In this document: piece after piece, positions 29,201-44,200 of the stretch
Layout: every line of letters begins with the position of its first letter
How positions within the stretch are numbered: the stretch's first letter is position 1
Assembly (NCBI GenBank): GCA_030762935.1
Contig: CM060887.1
Location: forward strand, 12,950,501-13,014,500
Direction: 5' to 3'
DNA length: 64,000 nt
From: Hymenopus coronatus
Lineage: Eukaryota; Arthropoda; Insecta; Mantodea; Hymenopodidae
Made by a program: the position numbers and the translations under genes
Notes under the pieces: model-generated
What the model saw: the letters and a program-made list of their open reading frames with translations, nothing else
Databases searched by the model: none
What the model was told of the DNA's origin: nothing

Positions 29201-32200
29201 TGGGGACCTTTTGCCATTTGTGATACTGGTTCAATGACTTTGATCAAACATCAGTTTTTGATGAGCACTGATGATGTGCTGCAGATGCATTACACCCAAA
29301 ATCATTGAAAAATTCCATGAATTAACTTCTGCTGACCGTTGAGTTAAAGTTCACAAAATGGCAGAGGTAATAGCTGTGTCAATGGGAATGACAGTTTACA
29401 TTTTGTGTGATAATTTGGCGAAAGTTGTCAGCCTGCTCACACAAGTGCAGCTTTCAAGTTCAAAGGTGTGTTTGGAGCTATTTAAGCAAAATCAAAGGGA
29501 CTTTTTGCATCAATTTGATGCCGATGACGAGACCTGGATCCATTATTATACTCCAGAAACTAAGCGACAACCAAAACAATGGGTTGCTTCCAGTGATTTT
29601 ACTGCAATGAAGTCAGAGGTGGTCCCATTGGCTGGAAAACAGATGACAACAATTTTTTGATTTGCAAAGAATGTCATACTTATTGACTTCTTAGAAAAAG
29701 GAGAGTTATTGGCCCAATTTAACATGTTGAATGAGACATGGCCCCATTTGGTGAGAGGAAGAAAGTGCTGTCACTAAATTAACACACCTGCACTTTCATT
29801 TGGAGTTGTCGCCACCAACTGTAAGGATTGCTGCTGCAACCTCCCCCCCCCCCCCCTCCATTAAATCAGACCTGGCTCTTGCTTCATGAAGAAATGGACC
29901 AAGGGAACAAAATTGAGATAAATTGTCAAGAAAAAGGCTATTTTTCAGAGCTTGACAATTCCTATTGTTGGAAGGGTTAAAAAATGGCAAGGGTGCTGGG
30001 AGCTCACAAAAACCTAATTTCACTTATAATTAAATTTTGAATATACAATGTGTTAGTTTCTGCTATCTTTGTAAACTTGTGATTTGATAAGTTGTATAAT
30101 TTTGAAGGCATAATCAAATTGAATTAATTTATGAAAGTATTAACACTTACTTTTATTGTGCAGGACAATTGCTTTGCAGACTGTTGTCCGCATCCTCAGC
30201 GATGAACCACTACTGCTTGTGTTTGAATTCCAAGCTGTAGGTGTAAGGGCCGCACCGTGGCCAATGGTCAGACCACTCACTTCTCACCTAGATGGCCTGG
30301 GTTCGGCATGTGAAATTTGTGGTGGACAAAGTGACGCTAGGGCATCACATTCCACAGGGCTCCATCTTCATGTATCATCAGTGTCATCACCTGTGGTGCC
30401 ATAGCAGTAAAAGTGGGCATTAAACACTATTAAAAGAAAAAAAAAAAGCTGCAGGTGTGTTGGGCAGGCGATGAGACCGAACAGTCTGTGAAACAATTGT
30501 CCTGTGTGAAGTGTGTGTTAATACTTACCACCTTAATTAATTCAATTTGTAATTTGATACTTACATACACGTGATCAGGGTCGTCATTAATGTGGCATTG
30601 CCATTTACAGCTGTGTCCACACGGTAGACGGTTTTCACAAGGATGTGGGCATCTGAAGCTTTCAATATCCACATGGCAAGGTTTGCTTGCTTTATGTTCA
30701 CATGGTAGGACTGTACCTACTTTTACAGTGCATGGATATGTTTCAGGATTTTCTGAGCACAAAATACTCATAGTGTGACCACATGGTAGAGTAACAGAGA
30801 TCGGCACTTGACAGGATCCACAATCTTGCCAGCATACTTTCTCACATCCATGGTGGTTGTCACAATCAAATGGAACCCTGAATTGAGATTAAAATAAGTG
30901 TTAGTTTAGTACCTCATATGCACTTGGCTGCTGAAATAGAAAACTGTTAAATTTTCCCTTGTACAGTCAAGCATAACAACCTTTTGATGGCATTACATTT
31001 AGAATAGGTGCATAATATGCTCCATGCAATAAATGTACAATTACGTGCAAAATAAATGGGAATTCCAATTTATAAGAATCCTTTAAAGAACATGTAGGTA
31101 ATACTTTAATTAATGTTTTGGGTTTTCACAAGGTCTGTGCAAGATGGGTGCTGCATTCGTTGACACCTGATCAAAAGTTGCAAAGAAAAACAAAAGTGTC
31201 ACTGGTGACTACTCTGCAAGCTTACTGCAACGTTTGATGAGATGAAAAGAAAAAGACCTCATTTGGCAACAAAAAATCTTGTTTCATTGTGACAATGCTC
31301 CGACCCATCGTTCAGTCATTGCAATGGGAAAAATGTGCGAATTAAAGTTGGAATTGCTTAAACATCCAACCCCATTCACCAGATCTAGGACCCACACCTG
31401 TTCCCAAACCTCAAATTTCTTGGAGGATGAAAATTTCACAGCAATGAGGAGGTCATTGATGCAGTAAACAGCTATTTTGAGGACCTTTATAAATCATACT
31501 ACAGATATGGTTTAATTAAATTATAACACCAATATGACAAATATATTAGGCCTTCTGGAGATTATTTTGAGAGATATAAAGCAAACCTTTTAATTTTTTC
31601 ATTGAGAGATGCCAACCCTAGTATATATATCTATCTAGATAGTGAAAACACATCCTACAGCCATAGAATGTAAATAAGATTGACTTCAAATAAGGGAGTT
31701 TGTGAATGTTCACTGCTTGGGAATGGCCCAGTGGCAGCACTGTCATGCAATTGAGCAATGTAATTAATATAATAATAACAATAATAAATAATTATGTGAC
31801 AGTACCACTTCAAATGATCTCACATTGCCTTGGCATGTAAGATATCACAGTTGGAGACCTTGAGAAACAAGACTTTGCATAAACAACATGGTAGAATGGT
31901 GTGACACAAAAGGAGACTTGAGAATGTGACACATCGACATTTGATAAAACTCGAAGATTTGTTGAGAAGGCTCCAGTATCTTCGCCAAGTTTCCAGAAAG
32001 TTCAGTGACATCATTTTCTCACTCTAAAAGGAGGACGAATGGCAGTGAAGTTGTGATTTGTACTGGGTCATGAGTGACTGGAGTGTTATCAAACAGAGGC
32101 GCGCTAGCCATGGATAGCGAGCAGCTATAAACTGTCTTGCATCAAGTGAACTACTTGCAGCAGGGAACTTAATTGTTTATTTATAAATAATAGTTGAGTC

Positions 32201-35200
32201 AATAAAAGATATTTGTTACACTGGTGTTAAGATTGGGATAACTGCTTACTACAGCAAGATGCTCTCCAAATCAGAAAAGAACTAGTGTCACTTGGTGAGA
32301 GCTCCTGATGAAATGAGCCAAAGTACATATTTAAACACACTGTTCAGAAGAATGTGTATTTTAAACTTAAGAAATACAAAGGTTATTTAGAATGAAAGAT
32401 ATCATTGTAGCAAGTACAGAATTAGTACAAGGCATACTGTCATTGATCGCAGTTGACATGCTTAATGGTTTGAAAAGTGCTCAACTTTTGTTGTCTTCCT
32501 TTGACATTAATTTATTTAATTATTAACTCGCACAGGTGCCTCAAATGTTTGTACTATGCAGTCTTCAACCTTGGGAAGGTCAACAACCTGCCACTGACAA
32601 CCGACTGATGGGAGGCAGTGTGAGTGAAAGCTGTCACAAATTAAATGGCTGTGAGGATTAAGCGAAGTCCAGACTAATGATATTCTACTGTGCTTGTATG
32701 GTCAGCCATCCCACTTGTCAGACAACCCATTGGGTCCAGAGTCTGCAAGAATAAAACTTTACATCAGAACATCTGAAAGGAAGGAGCCATACCATTGTGG
32801 ATGCCATGTCCACTGCACTAAGGTTGAAGAGAAAGAGCGAGCTGCTGCTGTTAGTGTTATTTTAGAGGTACCTGCAGCTGGATGGGATAACATAGGGCTG
32901 AGGAGGGAGCAGCTGGCAGACGTGACTTCGGTCCACTCTTGGGAGAAGTGGAGGTAGGGACCAGGCCAAGCATGGAGGTTTGGGAGTCACCTGATGGGAG
33001 GATCCAGAGAGAGAGTAAGGTCATGAAAGTGCTGGAGGGAGGACACGCAGGGACCTAACAAGCTCCAACAACAGTACCACTGATTTGAGACTACGGTCAG
33101 ATGAGAGATGGTGCTGTCGGTGTCATGAGTGTGAGGTGCTCTGGATTTTTGACAGTGTATAACAGTTATCACAATAATGCAGGACATAATTCTTCCTCGT
33201 CCAATACAGGACTTCTGACAAGTCTATTTCTGGAGGAGAAACAAACTAGGGGTTTCCAATATACTGTAAATATTTTCTAATTTCATTTAATCACATTTCA
33301 TCCTTTAGATTTACATAAAAAAGATAAATCATATTATAACAATTAATACAAAATGATTATTATTATTTACAATTGTTAATGTATATTACATTATACATCA
33401 TTTACATTTTTTTCCCTCCTCAATACTATAAAAAAAACCTGCTGTGTTAAGTATCTTTTTATAACACTTTTCTTTTTATAGATAAACAGTGTTGTTATAT
33501 TCATTTATTTGACAATTAATCAACTTGTCAAATAAATCAAATAAATCTTTTTATGACCCTAATATTATTTTATATTTTTAGGCAATTTTAAGTACAAGTC
33601 TTTGCCTATACTTTCTATTGCTCTGTTATTTAATGTTCCTGTAAGTGTGATCCTAAAGGAATTGACAATGGAAGCACATGGCTTCTGAAACATGTTTTCC
33701 GAAATTAAAAAGTAAGTGATGTAGTGTTACAAAATCGACTCAACTAAATTTTAATTCCTAAAATAATGTTTTATTTCTTACATTGTATGAATGCAATTAC
33801 AAATTTTATACTTCATACATGCATGGAACAGTTAGAATGCATTCATTATTTGGGTAATTATCCTTGGAGGGAGGGGCGTTACAAGGTTGTCTTATATATG
33901 AGGCCAATATAGTATTACTCTTGCAGTATGCATGATATAAAGCTTTCATCTCAACACTATAGTGGCAAATAAATATGTTATCCAACAAAATATCATTTTA
34001 AAATGTTAATCCCATTTTGGCCTAGCCAACTTACCTATTACATGGCTCATAACAGCGTAAGCCTTCATGTTCACGATTTACCACATGACAGACACTTTTA
34101 CATTTGTGTCCACATTGTAACTCAGCCCCACAGAGCTGTTTACAACCTCCTTCTGGCACGTTGCTAAAGTCTTCTGCACTGCAAACCTTAGTAAACTGTT
34201 CTAAGTGTACTTGGCATCTCAGTGTAAGGTGTGTATCAAACGCTTCTTGTTTTATTAATGTTGCTTTTATGTCTTTCCATATAGAGCTGCTTTTTGTTAG
34301 GTTTTCCATATTCCCTGGAATACACAAACAAGAAACTAAATTATGAAAATTTAATCAGTCTTGACAAATTCAATGTCATGATCAGAATGAAACCTACACA
34401 CCTTCAGCCTGCCATGGAAGAGCATTGCACACCAAGTCTGAGGTCTGATTTCAGGTATGGCATTGAACTTTCTCATCATCAAGCAAACAAGTAAAATAAA
34501 TTATTATGTAACTAATTTGTTCACCTTCATCGTCGGCAGATGTTTTACTGGCTTCAGAAGAACAGATTCTTATAATAATTTCCTCTGTGCTGCCATCTGG
34601 TTTTCTTGGAGGTAATCTTAAGATGTCATCTGCCAGTGGTATTTCAAAATTCTTAACTCTGTACACATTTTTCCTAATGTGTATCCTTTCCCAAATTGCT
34701 AGTTCAGTTGTGGTTTTTACATGTTATTTAAGTTTGATGTGTTGTGAAGTCCACAAATGATGTGAAACTGCAGATTTGGGTTTGTTTGAGTTTCATGTTC
34801 CTGAGGTGTTCTTTCAATCTTGTTTGAAGGTTTCCCTTAGTCTGTTCAATGTAAATTTTGGGGCAATCCTCACAGTTTATTTGGTAAGTGCCAGATTTTG
34901 ATTTGTTTGGTATGGTGTCTTTTAATGGGTAGTTTAATAGGTTCTTGAGGTTATGAAGATGAACATCTTTGAAATGCAAAACTAAGTAAGTGAAACTATA
35001 GTGTCCATATTTTACTCAAATTATTTACTTAATTTAAAAGTTTCACTGTATAAATCCCTTCACACTCATACCTTGTTGATAAGTAAAGTAAATGTTAGTT
35101 TCAGTAAATTCAGTTAGCAAAAATCTAACCCATTAATTAATATGATACATGTCCTAACTTAGTTAAGACATTTGTTATTTCTTAACAAAATTCTAAAACA

Positions 35201-38200
35201 GGGTGCCTTTTTTAGAGGAAGGATTACATTCAACCAAAAATGTACTGTTAGTGATCAAGCTCTGTGTGTTTGCAGGGAGGAATTGGAGATGTATGTGATG
35301 CTTGTGTGTGCGTTACACCATCCAGTGGTGGTGCTGTCGCTTTTGAGTTTATTAAAATGCATATCGCAATAAAACTGTTAAGGTGGATGATGGGTGAAAT
35401 TCAATGTCATCACTATAGAACTCATGTTTTCTAATTGCACCACAATATAAAAAGACACTTCAGCTGAATTTTGTTTCCTTATGTATAAAAAACATGCATT
35501 TTTTCAAAAATCGTCTTCTCATACAGGATATGTAAAGACACTTCAGCTGAATTTTGTTTCCTTGATTCCAATCTAACTTCAAAGTTTATTAGGTGATCTT
35601 TATTTTTCCATATGAGGATGTTGTCTCCAGGTTGCGAGTTCATTGTGGCCTGACATGGTTTTTAGTAATTTTGAATTTGGATCTAGATTATCGTTTTCTT
35701 TCCAGAAATGAAATGCTACTGCTGACTTATCTTCTTGTTTTAGTTTTAGGTTTCTCAAGTGCTCTTTGGATATGATTTTTAAACTTTTTTTGGTTTGTCC
35801 TGTGTAGAACTTTTCACAATATGTACATTAAATTTGATATATTCCTGATCTATTTTCTGGTGGAATTTCATCTTTCATTTTTGAAATTAGGAACTTTATG
35901 ACAGAAAATCTGTTTATTGGAGCCAGGGTGATGTCTTGTTCCTAGAAGATCTTTTTGAATTTTCTAAATGCTCGGGGTGGTAAGTGAATTTTTTGAATGT
36001 GTTGATATTGTCTTTTCCTGCTGTTAGGGTAGTTATTTCTTTTATGTTTGTTTTTCTGCTTTGCTTTGTCGAGTTTCTTGTATACAAGGTTCTTGCTGTG
36101 TCCATTTTGTTCTGCTGTTTGAATTATGGTTTTTAACTCTTTGTTGAATTTGGTTGTGCTTACTGAACTATAATAATGTCCATATTGAAATTACAGACCC
36201 TCTGTGTATATACAACTGATATGTAGTTATAGTAATATGTGTAACTATGTAGGTTGTCCATCTTTGTAATGTTTGTTAATTAATACATACTTTAACTGTA
36301 GAGTACTTTGGACAAATGTAAAAATTATAAATACATAATTGTAAATATGAATTTATGACAATGTCAGAAACTGTATTGCAGTCTATTGACAATAACAGTA
36401 TTATTATTATTATTATTTACTAATCTATGTGTGAGGCTGTTTATTACTGTATGTTTGTGTGGTAATGGGTTGTAGCTTTCATTTTTAATGTAATTATTTT
36501 TATTGAGTTGGTTTCCTGTAGATTCCAAAGTTTACTTTAGTGCTGTTTCTGATGATTTTTAGGTCTGATAATGGGAGTTCTCCATTGATTTGTTTCCAAT
36601 GCAAATTTTATCATTTTTTTCTTGTATATTTAGCACACCCTAACATCACACAAGGAAGGAACGAAAGTGATCTGTAGTCAAAGTCTTAAATAGTTTATAC
36701 TGATTTGCAATTATATACAAAAGGAATAAAAATCACAAGTCATATCTGCCATAAATGATAAAATGCATTATGCCTCCTTTCTCAACTAAACAAAATTTAT
36801 ATTTCTTCAAAGAGCTTAATGTACCCCCAACAAAAAAAGTGCTCAGCTAAATATCCCAACCTTGCTCATCAGAATTGCCAAATGATGTACAATGTGGGGA
36901 ATTGTGAAATCATATTTGGATTTAATACCTTAAAATCTGTTGAAATTGGCATTATTCTTATAAGTATGAAATTTATTCACACCTTTAAATGACTACAGTA
37001 TAGAAGTATGAATGAAAATGTGAATTTAATATTTATAAAACATTTCAAAGAAATGTTAAATCTGTTTGATTTGTAATTATTCCAGAAATTTATAATCTGC
37101 TTTTGAAATATATTTGATTTCCGATGATGAAATATCAAGTTTCTGCTATTTACTGTAAATTTAAAGCTTTGCAAATACCTATGATAAAAAGGCCCATTTT
37201 AGCTCGAGAAAGAGCCACACAAACTCTGTTTTCGGTCTTCAGAAATCCAATCTTGGCTTCCTTATTGCTGCGTACTAAAGATAATAAGATGATGTCATTT
37301 TCTTCCCCTTGGAAGTTATCCACAACTGTTATTCTCACATTTCGAATTACATTGGAGTTCTTTTGTTTCTGTAACAAAAAATATTGTTAGTAAAGGAAAT
37401 TTCTTTTTCTTTTAAAAGCTATTTACTTATTATTTATTTATTAATAATAATTCTTTGCTATTTCTATGCACCACATTCAAAATACAAGACAATGTTTTTT
37501 TCCAAAATATAAATATTGAGAATTGGGGGGTTGTCTTGCATTTGGTTATGCTTTCCAAATAGCATGTGCAAAACAGTAAGACTAAGGTCATGACATATGC
37601 AGCTGATTTTGTGCATTTCATTTTTTGCCATAAAGTGTAACCAACCTAGAAGGATTTACAAGCATTCCCATTGAAAAAAGTTTATTTCCGAGACTAAAAT
37701 AAAAATCTGATGTGTCCTATTCACATGACTTTCTCTACCTCACTGTAACAAATTATTGTTAAAAAGCATATTCTTCTATTACTTTATGATAATCAAGATA
37801 AACATTAGCAGAAATGATGTTATTTACTTGCTTCCATGCAAGTAGAAGGAAAATAAAGGAATACACTAGGCTAAAACGATAGTAAAATCTTTTAAAGGCT
37901 GGTTGCCATGTGGTTGAAATCCATTTCTATGTAGGGCCAGCATTTACAACTCTCCATGTGAGAGAGGTTAAAGTATTTTAAATCTGAAACAAATATCAAA
38001 GAATATCCCAGTAATGGTCAATTCAACAAATGAAAGAAAGAAAGAAAGAAAAAAAACAGATAAATTGTGTATTTTAACATGATCTACATTTTTTGTGTAC
38101 TAAGTGTTTTTCTCTCTCTTAAACGGTCTTTAGAGGATATTCCCAGAAAATTCAAGATATTTGTTTTATTTGGCCTAATAATATCTTTAATATACAGAAT

Positions 38201-41200
38201 TTTAATCAAAATCATTTAGTCTATTTGAGAAAATCAAAAATTTTTCCATGTAAAGGGTAGTTTGGGAAGGGGGATTTTTCTCAAAATCTTTTTCGCATCC
38301 CTGGAAGATATTTAAATACCAAGTTTGGTATTCTACCAAATTTACATTTTTGAGTTATCGTGTTCACAGCTTTTTTTGGGTACAGAGGACCCTAAAACAT
38401 ATATTTCTGGTGAAATCTCGGTATCAAATTTTTGGTTGGAATGCAATACCTTCTCTATACCCATGTGCATTGTATGTGTAGAGAAAGTAAAAATAGAAGC
38501 TTTCCTTTCACACTGATGGCTGTTGCTTTCCTACAGTAATATTATGTATATCAAATAAATAGAAGTATTATGTTTCCTATATTAAAAATGTTAATGAATT
38601 TTTATTCAGATGTACTTACATTACGCAGGTAGAACATTTGCCCTGCATATGTAGTAAGAATTGTTATCTGATCTGCAGAATATCCTTGTAAAATAAGATA
38701 TCTGCAAAGTGCAATAAGAAAATCTGCCTCGTGGGTGTTCCTCCGACTAGTGGTGTCAGCATCCTGCAAACACACCAGTGTCCTGTTAATATCAAGGTAG
38801 GTGATGTTTCTTTTTAACACCAAATAAAACTGATATACATAATATTTTTCCCTGTTGAGAGCAAACTAATTGAAACAAAAAATTGATATTTCACATTCAA
38901 CTGGTCATAGTTCAAATCTCGCTTGGGGTGAGTTACCAGGATAAGTTCCCTTATCCTGAGAAGACAAATGTTGAGTAACTTTAAGCTCCATGGTCCCCGA
39001 TATCATTTGAGCATCATTTTACCAATTTCATTCTCTGCCTCACGTCATGGACCTCCAGCGCTACTAAACAGCAACCGTGCCAGATACTCAAAGGTAAGCT
39101 CCTACAGCAATATTCTGTATATTGTTGTAATGGAGTAATCCAAGTATCCCCAATACATTGTTATAAATATTGATATATATTGAAAATATTGTTAATTACA
39201 GTTACACAATAAAATGGACCATTCTAAAACCATGTGTTCACTCTACCATCTTAAATTCCATCTTAATAAAACCACCCCGTCATCCCTCGCTTGTGAGGTG
39301 ACAATATTTACTATGTGTCAAGCATGCAGCAAATTTTATACAACATTTCATATATTTTTAAACAGAGCACTAATAACATTCATCAATGATATTACTTTTA
39401 CTGTTACTCTGAAGAGAAATAAATTGTTTGAATTGGTAATAACTAAAGTTGGTGCACACACAAATTTTGCTCAAATGTCAGATTAAGAACAGTAGTAAGG
39501 AATTTTTGGGGCCAATTTCTCCAGCCAATGCTACAAATCTCTAGCACCATGTTTGCTAACAGTTAAATACTCTCCTGTTTCATCAAGGTCTTACAATCAG
39601 TTGTTGGCTAACATTCTGCTAATGTAGTAGCTTTTGAAAAGGCAGTGAGTGAACTATGAGGGTGGTTTGAAAAGTTTCAGACCAAATAAAGATACAAGAC
39701 CTTTTTGCAATCCCCCCCCCCCCCCCCAACATAGTCTACTTGTAACTCTACACACTTCTCCCAGCGATGCTCCCATCTCTGTAACCTGTCCAAATAGTAT
39801 TCTGCGATTTTCTTTGCAAAATAATTAATCACGAAGGTGATTGCCTCTTCATTTGATGAAAATCTGTCCTCCAAGAACAATTTTCATATGAGGGAACAAA
39901 AAGAAGTCGCTTGGGGCTAGATCTGGTGAGTAAGGCGGATGGTCAAGAAGTTCAAACCGTAATTCGTGGATTTTCGTCATTGCAATCGCTGAGGTGTGAT
40001 ACAGTGCGTTATCTTGGTGAAACAGGATATCCTTTTTCTGCAAATGTGGACGTTTTTCTGCAAGTTCTGCCTTCAGCTTGTCAAGTAATGATGTGTACTA
40101 TGCTCCTGTAATGGTTTTTCCTTTTTGAAGATAATCAATTAAAATAACTCCATGATTATCCCAAAAAACAGTCTCCATCACTTTCCCAGTCGAAACAGTT
40201 TTTGCTTTTTTTGGAGCCGGTTCCACCTTTGCAGTCCACTGTTTGGACTGTATTTTTGTTTTGGGTGTATGATGGTGTATCCAAGTTTCATCTACAGTAA
40301 TTAATTGGTTCCAAAACTTAGATTTATTACACATAAATGTTGGAAATGCTTAATCGAACACGCTTTTGGTCAAATGTGAGCAAACGTGGCACCCAACGTA
40401 CGGACAGCTTTCTTATGTCTAAATCTTGATTTAATGTGTGACAAGCACATTCTTTCAACATGTTCATAGCCTCTGCTATCTCTCTCACTTTAATTCGGCA
40501 GACGTCTAGCACCGTTTGGTAAACTTTTGCGATGGTTTCGTTGGTAGTTGTGGTTTTTGGACGTCTAGAACGTTCGTCTCCCGAGCTCTTACGGCCACGT
40601 TTACATTCAGCTGCCCAAAATTTCACTGTGGTAAATGATGGTGCAGAGTCCCCATATACAGAATCCAACTCATCTTTGATTTGCGTAGGCATATTGCCTT
40701 TCAAAATCAAATATTTAAACACAGCTCGATACTAGATTTTGTCCATTTTCATATAAACATTCACATCACCTCACTCAAACAACTGTTACATAACAACTGA
40801 ATGTCCAAAATGGCTGAAACTTTGGTGAGTAACTGTCAACAGATGAACAACGAAATTGACTAGCTGCCATCTTCATGTTGAGGTCGGAAACTTTTCAGAC
40901 CACCCTCTTATGACTTCTGAATATGCTCTAAGCAGTACTCTCTGTGTCAGTAGCAGACAACTACAGTCTCACCAGCCATTCTCCAGCTCTGACACTTCTC
41001 GAGAGGGGAAACACATAATTGCCAGTTCTTTAGCAGGAATTTCAAGCAGAGGAACACACGTTCATTTAAAACATTGCATGCATTATTTGCAGATCGAATT
41101 GCTACTTGTTAAAATGTATGTGGACAATGTGAGTATGTATATTATACATTATTACAGGATAGTTGAACATGGAGACAGTTGGTATGTCATATACAGAGAA

Positions 41201-44200
41201 AAAGTTATTTTAATTAAAAGTGACTATTAAACAACTTATGCTTAAATTAGTGGGGAAACGTCACATTCCTTGTAAATATCAATTTCCCCAGCTTCCTCAC
41301 TGGAGCAGCTGCTGTTGCCATCAGGACAGTTCCTCCATGTGTGTTTCCACTATGCCATCAGCTTCCCTGACTTTTTTCAGGACTTTCCAGGTGTAATCCA
41401 CGACACTTTTCCTCTTATCTGCTGTCACTTGCTGAATTCCTTGCTGCACCAGTAGTTCAACATCAGCGATATGGAATGTTTTATTGTGTTCTACAACTTT
41501 CACTTGTGCCCAAATTTATTCAATTACAGTGGCAGTGGTAGGGAGGTAGTCTGATGACAGTGTGACCATGAGCAGCAGCAATGGCGTCTATCTCATGAGT
41601 ACAGAGGCATGGCTTGTACACTTTTCAAATTTCCATGAGTTCTACTTTCGTAATTTCTGCAGACGCTCCAGCTATTTGTTCTTCTCCAACCACTGCAGAA
41701 TGACATTCTTTATATAATTCATTGTCGATGCTTTGTTTAATTGAACCAAATGTTATGGCACATTGTCCATAACAATAATGGAGTTTGGAATGATATTTGG
41801 CAGAAGAACCAGGTGTCTCCATTCATTTCTTCATGATGATAATGAGGGCTCTTTGATTTGAATATGAAGCAGAATCAATCTACTTCCTTTCCCAACTGGA
41901 CTTTTATTGTCTCTGCAACAGTGTCATCTGTCAATGTCTTTGTGTGTCCCGCATTTATCAATGTTTTATTAAGCCAGACCACCTTTTCGGAATTAGTTTT
42001 TAAGATTTCCCACAAAAATTTACCACGCCATGCAACTATATCACTTCTTTCCACCACAGCTTTTCTCCCAGAAAATTTCTTAAATCGAAAACCAAGTTCT
42101 TTTAGCACTTACTTGAGCTGCTTTTTCCACCATTGAATAAGCCAGCTTCCTTCAGAGAGTACATTAGTTTCTCACAAGTAGGAAATTCCTTTCTCATATA
42201 ATATTGACACACATGGTGTCTAATCGCATTGTTTTGAAATGCATCAAGAGAGGTTTGGGCTAGCTCATGGCCTTTGCTTTCCCGGAGTATGCAGAACTGC
42301 AGCCGGTGTATTAAAATCAATTCACATTGGTTTTTCCCAACCTTCACTAACCCTATCCAACACTTTGGTCACAGGTAGAAGAGGTCCACCATTGTCCTGC
42401 TTCTTCTCAAAGTACTCGTGAAATCTGAATATAAATTACACTGAAACAACTGAGGCCAAGTGATCCTTACAAAATGCAGCTCGCAACACGGTGCTAGATT
42501 TGAAGCAACGCTTAACAGCGAGAATGCTGATTGATGCTAGCAGACAGTTTTAACATCCCGGGCAATGATCGCTCTCAATTGCTTGACAATAGAACCAATA
42601 TTTTAAAGGTAATATGTGTCAATCTCATCATTATTTTGATAATGTTTCAATTACACTCATTATGTACATTGGTAATTTTAACCACTCCCTCCTTATTGTC
42701 TAATTCGTTGTCCTCTGTTCCTGAACATTCTTGCCAATTTGAAGGAACTACTGCTATCGGTAATTCATTCCTATGGGCTACTGCTCTGATTGCTGTCTGT
42801 TACTTTTGGATGAAAACCTTGTTATTCAGAATTACAGAAGTCGTGTATCTTTTTGGTTGTGCCACATCATTGGAATTGCAAATGGCATGTGCTGCTTCTG
42901 CCCTTTTAGCAACTGAATCAGTTTTACATGGCATTGGATGCAATTTATATGTGGTACAAAGCTTTTTTTGTCTTGGTCACTGAGTGGACATACAAAATAC
43001 AGATGGTATGCAGTTTTTAGTAGCATTGTAATTAATTTAAATTGATTAAGAACATCTCACTGTCACAAAGTCCACCATATCCCCAGTAGTTGAACTATAT
43101 TCAAACCCACTCATGGCCTTTCTCCACTGCGGGAGATGGCTGGCAGTCAACGGGGAAATTATGCCGGCAGAGGGGGACCAAAATCCTTACCTTATAATAG
43201 AAGCTGGAAATGTTGACCTTCTGCTCTCAAACAGGCACCATATCTCATGTAAATATTCTCGTTCACTCTCCATAGCTCAACAGCAGGAATTCTTGTGATT
43301 TTTTGCACAATGTCTTCTCCAAGTTCCTGTAGTGTGCGAGGATTGGAATGATACACTTGTGATTTTTATTTATGAGCTTCTTTAGAAGACAACTTGTTAG
43401 GTCAGGAGAACAAGTGGCCACAAATCAACACTAATTGTCATCAATCCACCTCTTGCTGCATTTAACGATTCGGCAGCCATACGTGTTGCTTCTTCTGTCA
43501 AGCGATGGAAAAATGGCCTGAGAATTAACTTCCCATATCACTCTGCATTTATTGTTCCATCAAAGAATATGGGCCCTATTATTTTTCTGGCACCTTTTGC
43601 ACACCACACTCCAATTTTCTGATCATTCTGTAGAACAGATTTTTCTGAAACCCACTACTGATTGTTGAGAGTATTCACACACCCATGAAACCAAGATTCA
43701 TCAGTGAAAAACAACAGCTGTGGATCAATGAAACACCTTTCTATGGATTGGAAAAACCAGTCACAATAATTCACCTGTTAAACAGGATCATTCGGCTTTA
43801 ACGCTTGCACTCATGTGTAGTGATAGGACTTCAGTTTGAACAAACTCACAGAAGATGGAGATACACCTGTTTGCTGCACTAGTTTTTTCAGTGATTTTTG
43901 AGGCGAACGTTCCAAACCATGAGCGAGAATATTTACACAAGATATGCTGCCTGTTTGAGAGCAGATCAACATTTCCAGCATCTTTTATAAGGTAAGGACT
44001 TTAGTCAGCATAATTTCTCTGGTGACTGCCGGCAGTCTCCTGCAATAGAGAGATGGCGCGAGTGGGTGCGAATATAATTTAGCTACCCTATATTAGTAAT
44101 AAAGCATTGTAATTGCTCTTTGTCTACTACTGTGAATTCATCACAGATGTAACCTAAACAATTTCGGGAATTAATACCTCAATATCTTTGCTTCTTCATT

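Noticed and set aside
34451..34666. Clean open frame with acceptor- and donor-like flanks between ZNFX1 exons 6 and 7
   Set aside because: Its frame does not fit the phase left by exon 6, exon 7 joins exon 6 perfectly without it, and WERIHIRKN...FEIP marks it as the C-terminus of a Penelope-like element.
42531..42983. 150-residue open frame on the plus strand
   Set aside because: No recognisable domain. It is hydrophobic low-complexity reading in AT-rich DNA with no splice or start context.
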